Source: Verrucomicrobia bacterium LW23 (GTDB lineage: Bacteria > Verrucomicrobiota > Verrucomicrobiia > Methylacidiphilales > UBA1321). Taken from it: DNA of 64,000 nt. The notes under the pieces were generated by a model that had not been told where the DNA came from, ran no database searches, and saw only the letters and a list, made by a program, of their open reading frames with translations. Of this stretch, positions 7,262 through 15,628 are shown piece after piece. A program made the translations under genes and the position numbers. The stretch is from the NCBI GenBank assembly GCA_003054695.1, contig QAZA01000056.1, positions 310,001-374,000 of the forward strand. Direction: 5' to 3'. The first letter of the stretch is position 1. Every line of letters starts with the position of its first letter.

Positions 7262-9127
7262 ATGATCGCGACGACGCCGACGACGGGACAACGCGAAGCC
7301 CAGCATGGACAGCGATATGACACGCTCGGCCGCATCTGGCGCCAGGCGTGGCAGCCGCCGGACCGGCGCGCCATCCACGAGTGGGCGGAGGAGAACATCA
7401 AGGCCATCCCGTACTCGCCCAACCCCGGCGCGTTCCTGCTGGAGAACTCGCCGCACTTGCGGGAAGTCTTTGACGCCGTGCTGGATCCGTCCGTGCGGCT
7501 CGTCTCCATCTCCGCCGCTATTCAGTCCGCCAAGACGGTCGGCATGGAGATCGCAATATCGCACATCATCGCCAACGAGCCCGGCCCGGCGCTCTGGCTG
7601 TCGCAAACCGACGACGAGGCGAAGGACCAGAGCGAAGGGCGCCTGCAAAAGCTGTTTGACGCGTGCCCGGCCGTGGCGCGGCTGATGCCCACCGGCAAGG
7701 ATCGGCACAAGCGGCGCAACTCCACCATTAACTTCCTCAACGGCATGACGTTGTGGATTCTCGGCGCCAACAACAAAACCAACCTGCAGCGCCGCTCCAT
7801 CCGCTGGCTTATTGGCGACGAAACGTGGTGTTGGCCGCCCGGCCACATGGCGGAGGCCGAGGCGCGCGTGACCGCGTTCGGCTGGCTGGGCAAGTGCGTC
7901 TTTATGTCGCAGGGCGGCGAGGAAGACGACGACACCGACCGCAAGCACAAGACGACCGACCAGCGCGAGTGGACCTTCGCGTGCCCGGAGTGCGGCCACC
8001 GCCAGCCCTTCCGCTGGGAGAACGTGGAGTGGACGAAGGACTGCAAGGACGAAAACGAGCAGTACGACTTCCCTAAAATCATCGCGTCCAGCGCCTTACG
8101 TTGCGAGAACGCCGCGTGCAACGCCTACCTGGAGGACACCGACGCCATTCGCCGGCGCCTCGCCGCAACCGGCCGTTTCGTCGCGCAAAATCCCACCGCC
8201 GCGCGGGAGAACGTCGGCTTTCACTGGAACGCCCTGGCCACGATGAGCTGGGGCAAGCTGGCCGAGATGTACCTGCGCGCCAAAACCGCCGCGCGCAAGG
8301 GCGACACCACCGAGCTTAAGAAGTTCTACCAGAAGCGTTTAGCGCTGCCCTGGAAAGACTACCTCGAAGACTTCAAGATCGAAATCGTGCGCAGCGGCTA
8401 CCGCATGGGCGAGCTGTGGGACGACGAAGCCGCCCTCGACCGCGCCGGCCGCATCATCGCCGCCCCGCTCCCGCCGCCGCCGCCGGCCGAGGGAGGCGCC
8501 GCCGCCGCGCCGCGCGTGCCGGTGCGCGTGCTCACCGTCGACGTGCAGATGGACCACTTCTATTGTGTGGTGCGCTCGTGGTCCGCCGCCGGCGCCTCGC
8601 GCAAGCTGTGGGCCGAGCGCCTCAACGTGTGGGAGGACATCGACCGCGTGCAAAAGCGCTTCGGCATCCACGCCGGCCTCGTGTTCGTCGACGCCAACTA
8701 CAACTCCTTCGAAACCTACCGCCAATGCAGCCTGCGCGGCTGGACCGCCCTGATCGGCGACCCGCGCCCCACCTTCCCGCACCGCATCCCCGCCGGCAAC
8801 GGCCAGGCCGCCCGCACCGTCGAGCGCTTCTACAGCTCCTGCAACCGCATCAGCGTCGAACGCCGCACCTGCCGCATGCACCGCTTCTCCAACCTCAACG
8901 TCAAAGACTGCCTCGCCAGACTGCGCCGAGGCGGCGCCTGGGAGATCCCCGACGACGCTCCGGAGGACTACGTGGCCTCGCTGGATTCCGAGTGGCGAGT
9001 GAAGGATAAGGGCAAGTGGATTTGGAAGCAGATTGGGAATAGGCCGAATCACTTCTTCGACTGCGAAGTTATGCAGACGGCGGCGGCGTTGATGATGAAG
9101 GTGGTGGGGAGCGAAATGGCAAATTAA
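7262..9127 (+). CDS. terminase large subunit, GpA family
   Basis: The packaging motor is about 621 residues, close to lambda gpA (641). Recognisable GpA features are SISAAIQSAKT (Walker-A-like, near residue 82), WLSQTDDEAKD, LIGDETWCWP, a Cys-rich zinc-like segment (CPECGHRQPF, then CENAACNAYL) near 240-285, and a C-terminal nuclease half with VDVQMDHFYCVV and VFVDANYNSF metal-ligand candidates. It translocates DNA into the prohead and cuts concatemers together with the upstream small subunit. The ATG at 7262 is favoured because the start-associated motif precedes it; TTG at 7241 is the alternative. Confidence 0.9.
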   Translation: MIATTPTTGQREAQHGQRYDTLGRIWRQAWQPPDRRAIHEWAEENIKAIPYSPNPGAFLLENSPHLREVFDAVLDPSVRLVSISAAIQSAKTVGMEIAISHIIANEPGPALWLSQTDDEAKDQSEGRLQKLFDACPAVARLMPTGKDRHKRRNSTINFLNGMTLWILGANNKTNLQRRSIRWLIGDETWCWPPGHMAEAEARVTAFGWLGKCVFMSQGGEEDDDTDRKHKTTDQREWTFACPECGHRQPFRWENVEWTKDCKDENEQYDFPKIIASSALRCENAACNAYLEDTDAIRRRLAATGRFVAQNPTAARENVGFHWNALATMSWGKLAEMYLRAKTAARKGDTTELKKFYQKRLALPWKDYLEDFKIEIVRSGYRMGELWDDEAALDRAGRIIAAPLPPPPPAEGGAAAAPRVPVRVLTVDVQMDHFYCVVRSWSAAGASRKLWAERLNVWEDIDRVQKRFGIHAGLVFVDANYNSFETYRQCSLRGWTALIGDPRPTFPHRIPAGNGQAARTVERFYSSCNRISVERRTCRMHRFSNLNVKDCLARLRRGGAWEIPDDAPEDYVASLDSEWRVKDKGKWIWKQIGNRPNHFFDCEVMQTAAALMMKVVGSEMAN

Positions 9128-9164
9128 GATTGATTGCGTTCACAATAATTGCTATTTGTTTCCC

Positions 9165-10052
9165 ATGGAAACTTGGAATAAATCTCGTATCGATCAGATG
9201 ATTCTCGACAAAGTCGAAGAGAACTTAAACCTCGACTACAAAGCGGCAAATGCATTAGATAGAGGTGAGTCCAAGAAAAAGGAGATCGTCAAAGATGTTT
9301 CATCGTTCGCAAACTCTGCCGGGGGTGTTATTATTTATGGCGTTTCGGAGAATCAAGATTCAGACAAGAGGCATTTTGCAGAACGCATTGATCCAGTCCA
9401 AAGGGAGCAATTCTCGAAGGAAGCATTAGATCAAGTTATTCAAACTATTCAACCGAGAATAAATGGTGTAAGAATTCATGTCGTTAGCATATCAGAAACT
9501 CAATGTTGTTATGTTGTCGATATTCCTAAGTCTGAAACTGCGCACATGGCGAGAGATGGTCGATATTATAAGAGGCATGAATTCACGGCGATAGCCATGG
9601 AGGAGTATGAGGTGCGCGACGTTTATAATAGACGAACTCACCCGAAAATTGAGGCATCTTTTCACATCTTCAGAGATAGCTTTAGGGGTAGAATTATATT
9701 CAAAATAAAAAACACTAGCAAAGTAATCGCAAAGAATGGTGTAATTATTTTAGAGGTTCCATCAACGCTAGTATCTCCCATTACGATCGATGGAGTTGAT
9801 ACTATTGTACATGATGATGACAATCGACATTATTGGTATCTAGAACTTCCATTCGAGAATCTTTATCCCGGTCTTGAGAAGACTTTGTTTCGAAATTTTG
9901 ACTATGTGGAACGTATTAGTATTAATGGACCGAGAGGCGCTAACGTTGAATCACGAGAGTTTCTGAAAATTCAAATATTTGCCGACGAAATGCCGTTTAT
10001 TTCAAAGGAAGTTCCTGTGTTAAACTTAACCTCCAGCTGGATTAATATATAG
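9165..10052 (+). CDS. AlbA_2 (Schlafen-like) domain cargo protein
   Basis: This protein of about 295 residues has an N-terminal AlbA_2 / divergent AAA_4 domain at about 10-145: LDYKAAN, EIVKDVSSFANSAGGVIIYGVSE, and a late RYYKRHEFTAIAM strand. The C-terminal half is an all-beta domain I do not recognise. It interrupts the otherwise universal terminase-to-joining-protein order and is strongly AT-rich, so it looks like a moron gene acquired separately. AlbA_2 domains occur in nucleic-acid-binding and anti-phage proteins; a defence or host-modifying role is plausible but unproven. An in-frame TTG at 9156 is a possible alternative start. Confidence 0.7.
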   Translation: METWNKSRIDQMILDKVEENLNLDYKAANALDRGESKKKEIVKDVSSFANSAGGVIIYGVSENQDSDKRHFAERIDPVQREQFSKEALDQVIQTIQPRINGVRIHVVSISETQCCYVVDIPKSETAHMARDGRYYKRHEFTAIAMEEYEVRDVYNRRTHPKIEASFHIFRDSFRGRIIFKIKNTSKVIAKNGVIILEVPSTLVSPITIDGVDTIVHDDDNRHYWYLELPFENLYPGLEKTLFRNFDYVERISINGPRGANVESREFLKIQIFADEMPFISKEVPVLNLTSSWINI

Positions 10053-10068
10053 CGAGCAAGTCTGCAAA

Positions 10069-10077
10069 TTGACTTGG
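10069..10077 (+). promoter_or_regulatory. start-associated motif TTGACTTGG
   Basis: Copy 4 lies exactly 10 nt before the ATG at 10088, between the AT-rich cargo gene and the joining-protein gene. The last two bases differ from the usual CC or CN. Confidence 0.45.
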
Positions 10078-10087
10078 TGAAAGTTCT

Positions 10088-10351
10088 ATGCCAGCTCAAG
10101 GGCTCTTTTCTAACGGATTCACACTTACTGAGATTCTCCAAATCCAGCAGCAAGCCAAGAAGATGCTGCTGGAGGGCAAGACCGTGATGTCGTGGACGGA
10201 CACTGGCACGACGACTACGAAGCAATTTCCGATGACGGTGCGGGAGGTGCTGGAGGAGTGTGCTTATGCGTTGCGCAAGTTGCAGCCGGCGGCGTATCCG
10301 TCTGCGCTGGTGGCGGCGTCGACGTCCGTATGCGGTTACCTCCCGAAATAG
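10088..10351 (+). CDS. gpW-like head-tail joining protein
   Basis: This 87-residue protein matches the small phage proteins found between large terminase and portal: an N-terminal helix LTEILQIQQQAKKMLLEGKTVMSW, a central TKQFPMTVREVLEEC segment and a C-terminal ALRKLQPAAYP. The length and place fit gpW, which seals the portal vertex and joins head to tail. The function is assigned by position and length; sequence resemblance to lambda gpW itself is weak. Confidence 0.55.
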   Translation: MPAQGLFSNGFTLTEILQIQQQAKKMLLEGKTVMSWTDTGTTTTKQFPMTVREVLEECAYALRKLQPAAYPSALVAASTSVCGYLPK

Positions 10352-10357
10352 AATCGC

Positions 10358-10379
10358 CATCTACCGTTGTCGGTAGATG
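10358..10379 (+). promoter_or_regulatory. 9-bp hairpin between joiner and portal genes
   Basis: CATCTACCG and CGGTAGATG form a perfect 9-bp stem around a TTGT loop, beginning 7 bases after the joining-protein stop. No T-run follows, so it may be a processing or stability element rather than a terminator. Confidence 0.5.
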
Positions 10380-10391
10380 CTTCTCACCCGT

Positions 10392-10409
10392 TGTACTTGC
10401 GAAAGTACA
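10392..10409. promoter_or_regulatory. TGTAC palindrome, operator-like
   Basis: TGTACTTGCGAAAGTACA is an 18-bp near-palindrome with perfect outer halves (TGTACTT/AAGTACA). It has the same length and half-site as the palindromes at 26611 and 26661, which makes a shared dimeric DNA-binding protein plausible. It lies about 40 bases before the portal start. Confidence 0.45.
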
Positions 10410-10450
10410 TCAGCTTCTCCCACCCGGCCCTTACCTTTTCCCTCCCTCTC

Positions 10451-11938
10451 ATGACCTGGAAGCAAGCAATGCACTCGTGGTTTCCGACGTTTACGCCGCG
10501 TGCGTGGGGGTGGGGCTCAGCGTATGAGAGTGCGAATCACTCGGCGCGGCGGGGGCAGGTGCCGGGGGCGGGGCCGGGGGATGCTCGGCGCGACTTGACG
10601 CCGGGGGTGCGGTCGGAGCTGGTGCGGCGGTCGCGGTATCTGATGAAGAACTCCGGGTTTGCGCGGGAGCTGGTGGGAAGCATGGCGATTTACTCGGTGG
10701 GCGACGGATTGCGCGTGCAGGCGCAGTCGGGGGACGCGGGGTGGAACGCGCAGGCGGTGCGGTATTTCAAGCGGTGGTCGGCGCGGTGCGAGGTGACGCG
10801 TCGGTTTTCGTTTGAGGAGTGCCAGGCGTTGATTTGCCGGGGCATCGATACGGACGGCGAGTATTTTGTGCACAAGACGCGCGACGCGGCCGGGTTGCCG
10901 TCGCTGCAACTGCTTGAGGCGCATCGGATTGGCGGTAGCGGCTCGGTGCTGGGCGCGGCCGGAGTTGATGACGGCACCGTGGACGGCATCGGCTTTGATG
11001 AGCACGGCGCGCCGGCATTTTACCGCGTGGTGGAGGACGACGGGACGACGCGCGACTTGCCGGCGGAGAGCGTGATTCACGTGTTTGAGCCGGAGAGCGC
11101 CAGCGCGGTGCGCAACGCGCCGTCGCTTCAGCATAGCATCAATCACATCCTCGACGAGATGGAACTGCTTGCGCTGGAGAAACATGCGGTGAAGGATCAT
11201 GCCGACAAGAGTTTCCTGCTCAAGACGCACCGCGAGCTGCTGAAGGAAGACGGCGACTTCTCCGTACCGCAAGCGGGCGGCGCCGGCGATCCAGGCGTGC
11301 CGAGCGATCCCTCTGCGCTGCAACGCATTACGGGCGGCAAGTGGATCTCGCTGCAACCGGAGGAGGACGCCACGCCGTTCGTCTCCGCCCGCCCGTCGCC
11401 CACCTTCACCGGCTTCCTGCGCCACATCCGCCAGGACGGCAGCATGGGCGTGCTGCCCTACGAGTTTGCCGCCGACACGCGCGAGATCACCGGCGCGGGC
11501 ATCCGGCTTGTAGTGGCGAAGGCGGATCGGCGATTTTCATTCCGGCAAATGATTCTGATTCAACGGCTTATCAAGCAGGTGTGGGCGTATGTCATCGGCG
11601 ACGCAATCGACGCCGGCGAGCTGGAGCCGGTGGAAGGCTGGCATCGCATCGCCTGCGTTTGCCCGCGCCGCGTGACGGTCGACGCCGGCCGCGAAGCCCA
11701 GCAAAACCGCGCCGACGTGGAAGTGGGGCTGAAGCCGATCTCCGACCACTACGAGGAGAACGGCGCCGACTTTGGCGAGGAGCTCGAGCGGCGCGGCGCC
11801 GACGCCCGCCTCATCCTCGACACGGCCGAAAAGTACCGCGTCCCGGTGGACATGCTGTGGCGTCCCTCGGGCGGCGGTGTCGACCTGGCGGCGATTGCCG
11901 AGGCGGCGGCGGGCGGCGCGGCCGGCGGCGGCGACTGA
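10451..11938 (+). CDS. portal protein, lambda family
   Basis: This 495-residue protein is close to the length of lambda gpB (533). Recognisable features are DLTPGVRSELVRRSRYLMKNSGFARELVGSM in two consecutive segments near the N-terminus, GIDTDGEYF, IHVFEPESASAVRNAPSL, and PLPYEFA-like GVLPYEFAADTREITGAGIRLVV. The portal forms the dodecameric ring through which DNA enters and leaves and on which terminase docks. The ATG at 10451 avoids extending into the palindromic leader; a pyrimidine-rich stretch, not a Shine-Dalgarno, precedes it. The C-terminus is Ala/Gly-rich. Confidence 0.85.
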   Translation: MTWKQAMHSWFPTFTPRAWGWGSAYESANHSARRGQVPGAGPGDARRDLTPGVRSELVRRSRYLMKNSGFARELVGSMAIYSVGDGLRVQAQSGDAGWNAQAVRYFKRWSARCEVTRRFSFEECQALICRGIDTDGEYFVHKTRDAAGLPSLQLLEAHRIGGSGSVLGAAGVDDGTVDGIGFDEHGAPAFYRVVEDDGTTRDLPAESVIHVFEPESASAVRNAPSLQHSINHILDEMELLALEKHAVKDHADKSFLLKTHRELLKEDGDFSVPQAGGAGDPGVPSDPSALQRITGGKWISLQPEEDATPFVSARPSPTFTGFLRHIRQDGSMGVLPYEFAADTREITGAGIRLVVAKADRRFSFRQMILIQRLIKQVWAYVIGDAIDAGELEPVEGWHRIACVCPRRVTVDAGREAQQNRADVEVGLKPISDHYEENGADFGEELERRGADARLILDTAEKYRVPVDMLWRPSGGGVDLAAIAEAAAGGAAGGGD

Positions 11939-11948
11939 TGACGCCCCG

Positions 11949-11957
11949 TTGACTCCG
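11949..11957 (+). promoter_or_regulatory. start-associated motif TTGACTCCG
   Basis: Copy 5 lies exactly 10 nt before the GTG at 11968. The spacing selects this GTG over an out-of-frame ATG at 11964. Confidence 0.5.
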
Positions 11958-11967
11958 ACGCCGATGC

Positions 11968-13287
11968 GTGAAGCACCGCGCCATCTTCGACCGTCAACCC
12001 TGGCTGATTACGCCGGAAGCGCTGCAAGCCATTGCGGCGTTTTCCGCCTGGGACGAATGGGACGAAGAGACGGCCGGCGATACGCAAGCGCCTCTGTACG
12101 AGGTAGTTGACGGCGTGGCTGTGTTCCCGATCGTCGGCGCCCTGGCGCGCACGGCGTCGTGGTGGGCGGACGCATCGATGGAGGACATCGGCGCCGCAGT
12201 AAAGGAAGCCGCCGGGCGGGCGGACGTACGCGCAATCCTGCTCGATATCGACTCGCCCGGCGGCACGGTTAACGGCACGCCAGAGCTGGCGCAAATCATC
12301 GCCGACGCCACGCGCCTCAAGTACGTCTACGCGTTCACGGCCGGGCAAATGTGCTCGGCGGCGTACTGGCTGGCCTCGCAATGCGACGCTATTTATATGA
12401 CGCCCAGCGCGCGCGTCGGTTCCATCGGCGTCATCCTTTCCGTGCTCGATTGGTCGGAGATGTACAAGAGCTGGGGCATCCGCGTCGAAGTCTTTGCGGC
12501 CGGCAAGTACAAGAGCGCCGGCGCGCCCGGCACGTCCCTTACCGACGAGCAGCGCGCGCACCTGCAGGGCGATATCGACGAGATTGCCGCCGAGTTTGAC
12601 GCGGCGGTGCTGGCGCGCGGCCGGCAAATTCCCGCCGAAGCGCTGGAAGGCCAGACGTTTTCCGGGCGCGGCGCTCAGGAACGCAACCTTGCTGTGGTGG
12701 TGAAGGATCGCGCCGAAGTGCTGGAGCGCCTGGGCGTGCTGGGCGCGCGACCGGCGATTGACTCGAACGCCAAGGCAATGACGATCGAAGCACAACTGAA
12801 GGCCGCAAACGATAAGCTTGCGGAAATTGCCGCGAAGGAAGCCGCCGAAGAGAAGGAAAAAGACGAGCCGGAAGAGAAAGACAAGGAAGCGGCCGAGGAC
12901 GGCGAGGAGAAGAAAGATGGCGAAGACGGGGCCGACGAGGAGGACGACGAAGTGGACGCGAAGGCCAAGTCCAGGATTGCGGCACTTTCCAGCGAGAACG
13001 CGCTTCTCAAGTCGCAGGTCGCCGGCCTCTCCGACGTAAACGCCAAGCTCGTCGCCGCTTACAACAAGCTGGAGGCGAGGGACAAGGATCTTTCCGCCCG
13101 TGCCAATCGCGAAGCCGCCCGCATTGTCGCCGAGACCGGCACCAGCACGCCGGCGCGCGTCTCCGCCCGGAGCGTGGGAGGCCGGGACATCGAGGCGCTG
13201 CGCGCCGAGTTCAAGGCCATCAAGGATCCGAAGGCGCAGTCGGCTTTTCTGGCGCGGCTCACTCCGGACCAATTTGCCGCGCTGTAG
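11968..13287 (+). CDS. S49-family prohead protease with scaffold-like tail
   Basis: This 439-residue protein has an N-terminal ClpP-fold/SppA-like S49 peptidase (about 45-265). It shows DIDSPGGTV, the nucleophile Ser130 in GQMCSAAYW, and a likely Lys182 general base in KYKSAGAP. The C-terminal 170 residues begin with a very acidic Glu/Asp/Lys coiled stretch (about 275-325) and continue as helices, the arrangement of lambda gpC/Nu3, where protease and scaffold share one gene. It processes and shapes the prohead. The start is GTG, fixed by the upstream motif. The capsid gene follows after a candidate RNA. Confidence 0.85.
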   Translation: MKHRAIFDRQPWLITPEALQAIAAFSAWDEWDEETAGDTQAPLYEVVDGVAVFPIVGALARTASWWADASMEDIGAAVKEAAGRADVRAILLDIDSPGGTVNGTPELAQIIADATRLKYVYAFTAGQMCSAAYWLASQCDAIYMTPSARVGSIGVILSVLDWSEMYKSWGIRVEVFAAGKYKSAGAPGTSLTDEQRAHLQGDIDEIAAEFDAAVLARGRQIPAEALEGQTFSGRGAQERNLAVVVKDRAEVLERLGVLGARPAIDSNAKAMTIEAQLKAANDKLAEIAAKEAAEEKEKDEPEEKDKEAAEDGEEKKDGEDGADEEDDEVDAKAKSRIAALSSENALLKSQVAGLSDVNAKLVAAYNKLEARDKDLSARANREAARIVAETGTSTPARVSARSVGGRDIEALRAEFKAIKDPKAQSAFLARLTPDQFAAL

Positions 13288-13336
13288 CGCCAACTCTCCC
13301 GTCTCCATTCTGCAAGCAGCTTAATCCCAACCATTT

Positions 13337-13403
13337 GCCGGGTACTGATGATGTTCGCGCGATACGTGCGAAGTGGGTTCGATGCCCGCCCCGGCCCTTT
13401 TTT
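13337..13403 (+). ncRNA. candidate structured RNA with tRNA-like T-arm
   Basis: An outer stem GCCGGG/CCCGGC (13337-13342 with 13390-13395) encloses two hairpins. One is TTCGCGC/GTGCGAA (7 bp, loop GATAC, 13354-13372). The other is GTGGG/CCCGC with loop TTCGATG (13373-13389), which matches a tRNA T-arm in stem length and in the TTCRA core. Six Ts follow (13398-13403). It looks like a D-arm-less tRNA-like fold or an elaborate terminator between protease and capsid genes. There is no anticodon-like loop, so a working tRNA is unlikely. Confidence 0.4.
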
Positions 13404-13445
13404 CCACTGACAGCTGACAGGCAAGCAAAGCCAGCCTAAACCATT

Positions 13446-14342
13446 ATGCCCAATACACTTACCAATCTGCGCGACGTAAAGGTGGCGCAGCGGGCGCTGA
13501 AGGCGTTCGTCAAGAAGCTCGGCCCCGTGTCGCGCTTCTCCACCAACTTTTCGGCCGAGGCGGCGGAGCGCAACGCCACCGTTAACGTCCCGCTCATCGG
13601 CTCCGCGCCGGCCTCGCAAGACTTCGCCGGCGACTACCTGGTGAATATCGACCGCACCGCCGACGCGCGGACCGTGCCTCTCGACCGGCACAAGTTCCAG
13701 ACGGTGCACATGACGGCGACCGAGTACAACTCGACGTCGGTCGATATCATGGGCGACCTGGTGGAAGCCGCCGTGCGCCGCCTGGCGGAGGACGTGTACG
13801 TCGACATCCTCGGCGTGGTGAAGGCCAGCGTTTACGGCACCGCGATTCCCGCGCTGGCCGCGTCCGCCATGACTTACGCCAAGATGGTCGACGTGCGCGC
13901 CGCGTGCAACGCCGATGCCGTGAAGATGCCCGAAGACGGGCGTGGACTGTGGATCGACGACACGTACTACTCGAACTTGCTGGTGGACGACGTGGTTGCC
14001 AAAAGCCCGGATGTCACGATCTCTGGCGGCACGGTGCGCGAGGCCAAGATCAAGCAGATTGCCGGCTTCGATGTTTTCCCGTCGATCGTCATCCCCGAGA
14101 ACGGCGAAAAGCTCAAGGGCTTTGCGGCGGTTCCCTCGGCCATCGCCATCTGCAACCGCTACATGGTGCCGGTCGCGGACTATCAGGAAGCCGGCGCGGT
14201 TACCGACCCGGAAACCGGCCTGACGTTCGGCTACCTCCGCCACTCCGAGACGCGCAGCAACCGCGTATTCGTCACGGTCGAGTGCCTCTACGGCCGCACC
14301 CACGGCATTCCCGAAGGCCTGCTTCGTATCGTCCGGCCCTAA
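13446..14342 (+). CDS. major capsid protein
   Basis: This 298-residue protein follows protease/scaffold and precedes a strong terminator, as expected for the most heavily expressed head gene. Its pattern (an N-terminal helix, VNVPLIGSAPASQDF, an insertion-type beta region, DGRGLWIDDTYYSNLL, FPSIVIPENGEKLKGFAAVPSAIAI) fits HK97-fold coat proteins of the P22-like type. No Shine-Dalgarno is evident. Assembly role: building block of the icosahedral shell. Confidence 0.8.
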   Translation: MPNTLTNLRDVKVAQRALKAFVKKLGPVSRFSTNFSAEAAERNATVNVPLIGSAPASQDFAGDYLVNIDRTADARTVPLDRHKFQTVHMTATEYNSTSVDIMGDLVEAAVRRLAEDVYVDILGVVKASVYGTAIPALAASAMTYAKMVDVRAACNADAVKMPEDGRGLWIDDTYYSNLLVDDVVAKSPDVTISGGTVREAKIKQIAGFDVFPSIVIPENGEKLKGFAAVPSAIAICNRYMVPVADYQEAGAVTDPETGLTFGYLRHSETRSNRVFVTVECLYGRTHGIPEGLLRIVRP

Positions 14343-14349
14343 GACGGCC

Positions 14350-14400
14350 GCGCCGCCGGGCATCGCAGCGCAGTTCCGCCCGGCGGCGCTTTAACTTTTC
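14350..14400 (+). terminator. strong terminator after capsid gene
   Basis: GCGCCGCCGGGC (14350-14361) pairs perfectly with GCCCGGCGGCGC (14378-14389) around a 16-base loop, followed by a T-rich tract. This 12-bp GC stem starts 8 bases after the capsid stop and likely reduces readthrough into connector genes, keeping coat protein in excess. Confidence 0.8.
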
Positions 14401-14462
14401 GCCCCCGCCCCGCTCTCTCACTCCCGCCAGCGTCCCTCCCTACCTCTTTCCCCTTCCACCGC

Positions 14463-15005
14463 ATGCCTCCCATCGCCCCTTTCGCTCTCAACGGCAGCAC
14501 CGGCACCACGCTTTCGTGGCTCGCCCACCTTCCGCGCGACACTCGCCAGCGCCATCGCGCGCAGTATCTCAACGCCACGTCGGACCTCGCCGCGTCCGCC
14601 GTTACTTTCTACGGAGCCGGCGCGCCCGTGCTGGTGACGTCGGAGTCGGCGTCCGGGCAGGCGGTTGTCAACGTGCCCGGCACCGGCAACTTCGCCCCGT
14701 CGGATATCGTGCTTGTCTATGACGACAGCGCCAGGACGTTTTACCGCCACACCGTTTCTAGCGTGACTGCGGACACGGTAACTCTCAGCGCCAATCTTTC
14801 CGCCACGCTCGTCGCCGGCGACATGCTCATCAAGCGAGGCTCGGTGTTGGGCGCCATTCCTGTCGGCGCGACGACTAAGGAAGTGAACGCCAGTGGCTCC
14901 GGCTTTTTCTGCGGCGAAACCGGCCGTGCCCTGTGGGCGGAGCTGACCGGAACGTCTGCCTGCAAAATCAACGCTCTGGCCGGCGACTTTGTGCAGGGCG
15001 ACTAA
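14463..15005 (+). CDS. phage structural protein, unknown (possible decoration)
   Basis: This 180-residue protein is rich in Ala, Ser, Thr and Val with repeating beta strands (VVNVPGTGNFAPSDIVLVYDD, then TVTLSANLSATLVAGDMLIKRG). It follows the capsid gene and terminator, where decoration or head-stabilising proteins are often encoded. The leader is pyrimidine-rich and lacks a Shine-Dalgarno. I do not recognise a family. Confidence 0.6.
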   Translation: MPPIAPFALNGSTGTTLSWLAHLPRDTRQRHRAQYLNATSDLAASAVTFYGAGAPVLVTSESASGQAVVNVPGTGNFAPSDIVLVYDDSARTFYRHTVSSVTADTVTLSANLSATLVAGDMLIKRGSVLGAIPVGATTKEVNASGSGFFCGETGRALWAELTGTSACKINALAGDFVQGD

Positions 15006-15024
15006 CCTCCGACAACCCACACAA

Positions 15025-15052
15025 TAGAGGGTGTCCACTTGAACCGACACCC
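15025..15052 (+). promoter_or_regulatory. inverted repeat before a connector-region gene
   Basis: AGGGTGTC and GACACCCT can pair as an 8-bp stem around a 10-base loop about 20 bases before the ATG at 15072. There is no T-run, so a terminator role is not supported; it could shape the leader of the next gene. Confidence 0.35.
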
Positions 15053-15061
15053 TGTCACTCC
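15053..15061 (+). promoter_or_regulatory. degenerate start-associated motif TGTCACTCC
   Basis: The second half (ACTCC) matches the prophage motif and it lies exactly 10 nt before the ATG at 15072, but the first half is altered. It is counted only as a weak twelfth copy. Confidence 0.3.
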
Positions 15062-15071
15062 TTCCGACGCC

Positions 15072-15623
15072 ATGTTCTACCTCATCGTTTCCATCGTTAC
15101 CCTCGCCGCCGGCGCCATCCTTTGGCAGCTTTACCGTGACGCCACACGCAATCATCGGCTCCACCCGACGCCGTTCGTCCCGACCTACTCGCCCCCGACC
15201 TACGTGCCGCGTTATGAATTCGACGTCGCGGACGTGCGGCGCGCCTGCGAGAGCAAGAACCGTAGGCGCCCGTGCCGTGGTGGCGACGACGATGCCGGCC
15301 CCGCCGCCGCCTCGACGTTTCCGTTCCCCGGCACGCCGCCGATCACGTTTGCCGTCCCGCACGTCTCGCCGGACGCACCGCAAGTTGTCACGCTCTCGCT
15401 TGCCGACTTGCCGGTGCACACGCATGGCGCCTCCCGCTACGCGTCGGAGCCCGCACACGCGCTGGGAGCGTGTAGCGGCTCCAGTGCTGGGGCGAGTGCG
15501 GGCAGTGGCGGCGGTGCGATGGAGGGGACGGCGGTGGCGTTGACCTCCGCACCGGAGCCCGATTTCCTCGCGTGTTCTACGGCCTACGATGGCTCGACCG
15601 CCTCGTGCGAGTCTTGCCAATAA
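15072..15623 (+). CDS. single-TM phage protein, unknown function
   Basis: This 183-residue protein starts with a hydrophobic helix (MFYLIVSIVTLAAGAILW) that should span the membrane. Pro/Tyr-rich, basic, and finally Ser/Gly-rich low-complexity stretches follow, with five or more Cys. A DLPVHTHGAS stretch echoes the histidine motif of tail collars, probably by chance. A longer TTG start at 15039 is possible. A membrane protein here among connector genes is unusual, and no function can be assigned. Confidence 0.5.
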   Translation: MFYLIVSIVTLAAGAILWQLYRDATRNHRLHPTPFVPTYSPPTYVPRYEFDVADVRRACESKNRRRPCRGGDDDAGPAAASTFPFPGTPPITFAVPHVSPDAPQVVTLSLADLPVHTHGASRYASEPAHALGACSGSSAGASAGSGGGAMEGTAVALTSAPEPDFLACSTAYDGSTASCESCQ

Positions 15624-15628
15624 GCGCC

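Noticed and set aside
13337-13403. The T-arm-like element as a complete tRNA gene
   Set aside because: Only about 60 bases between acceptor-like strands, no D-arm and no anticodon loop of 7.
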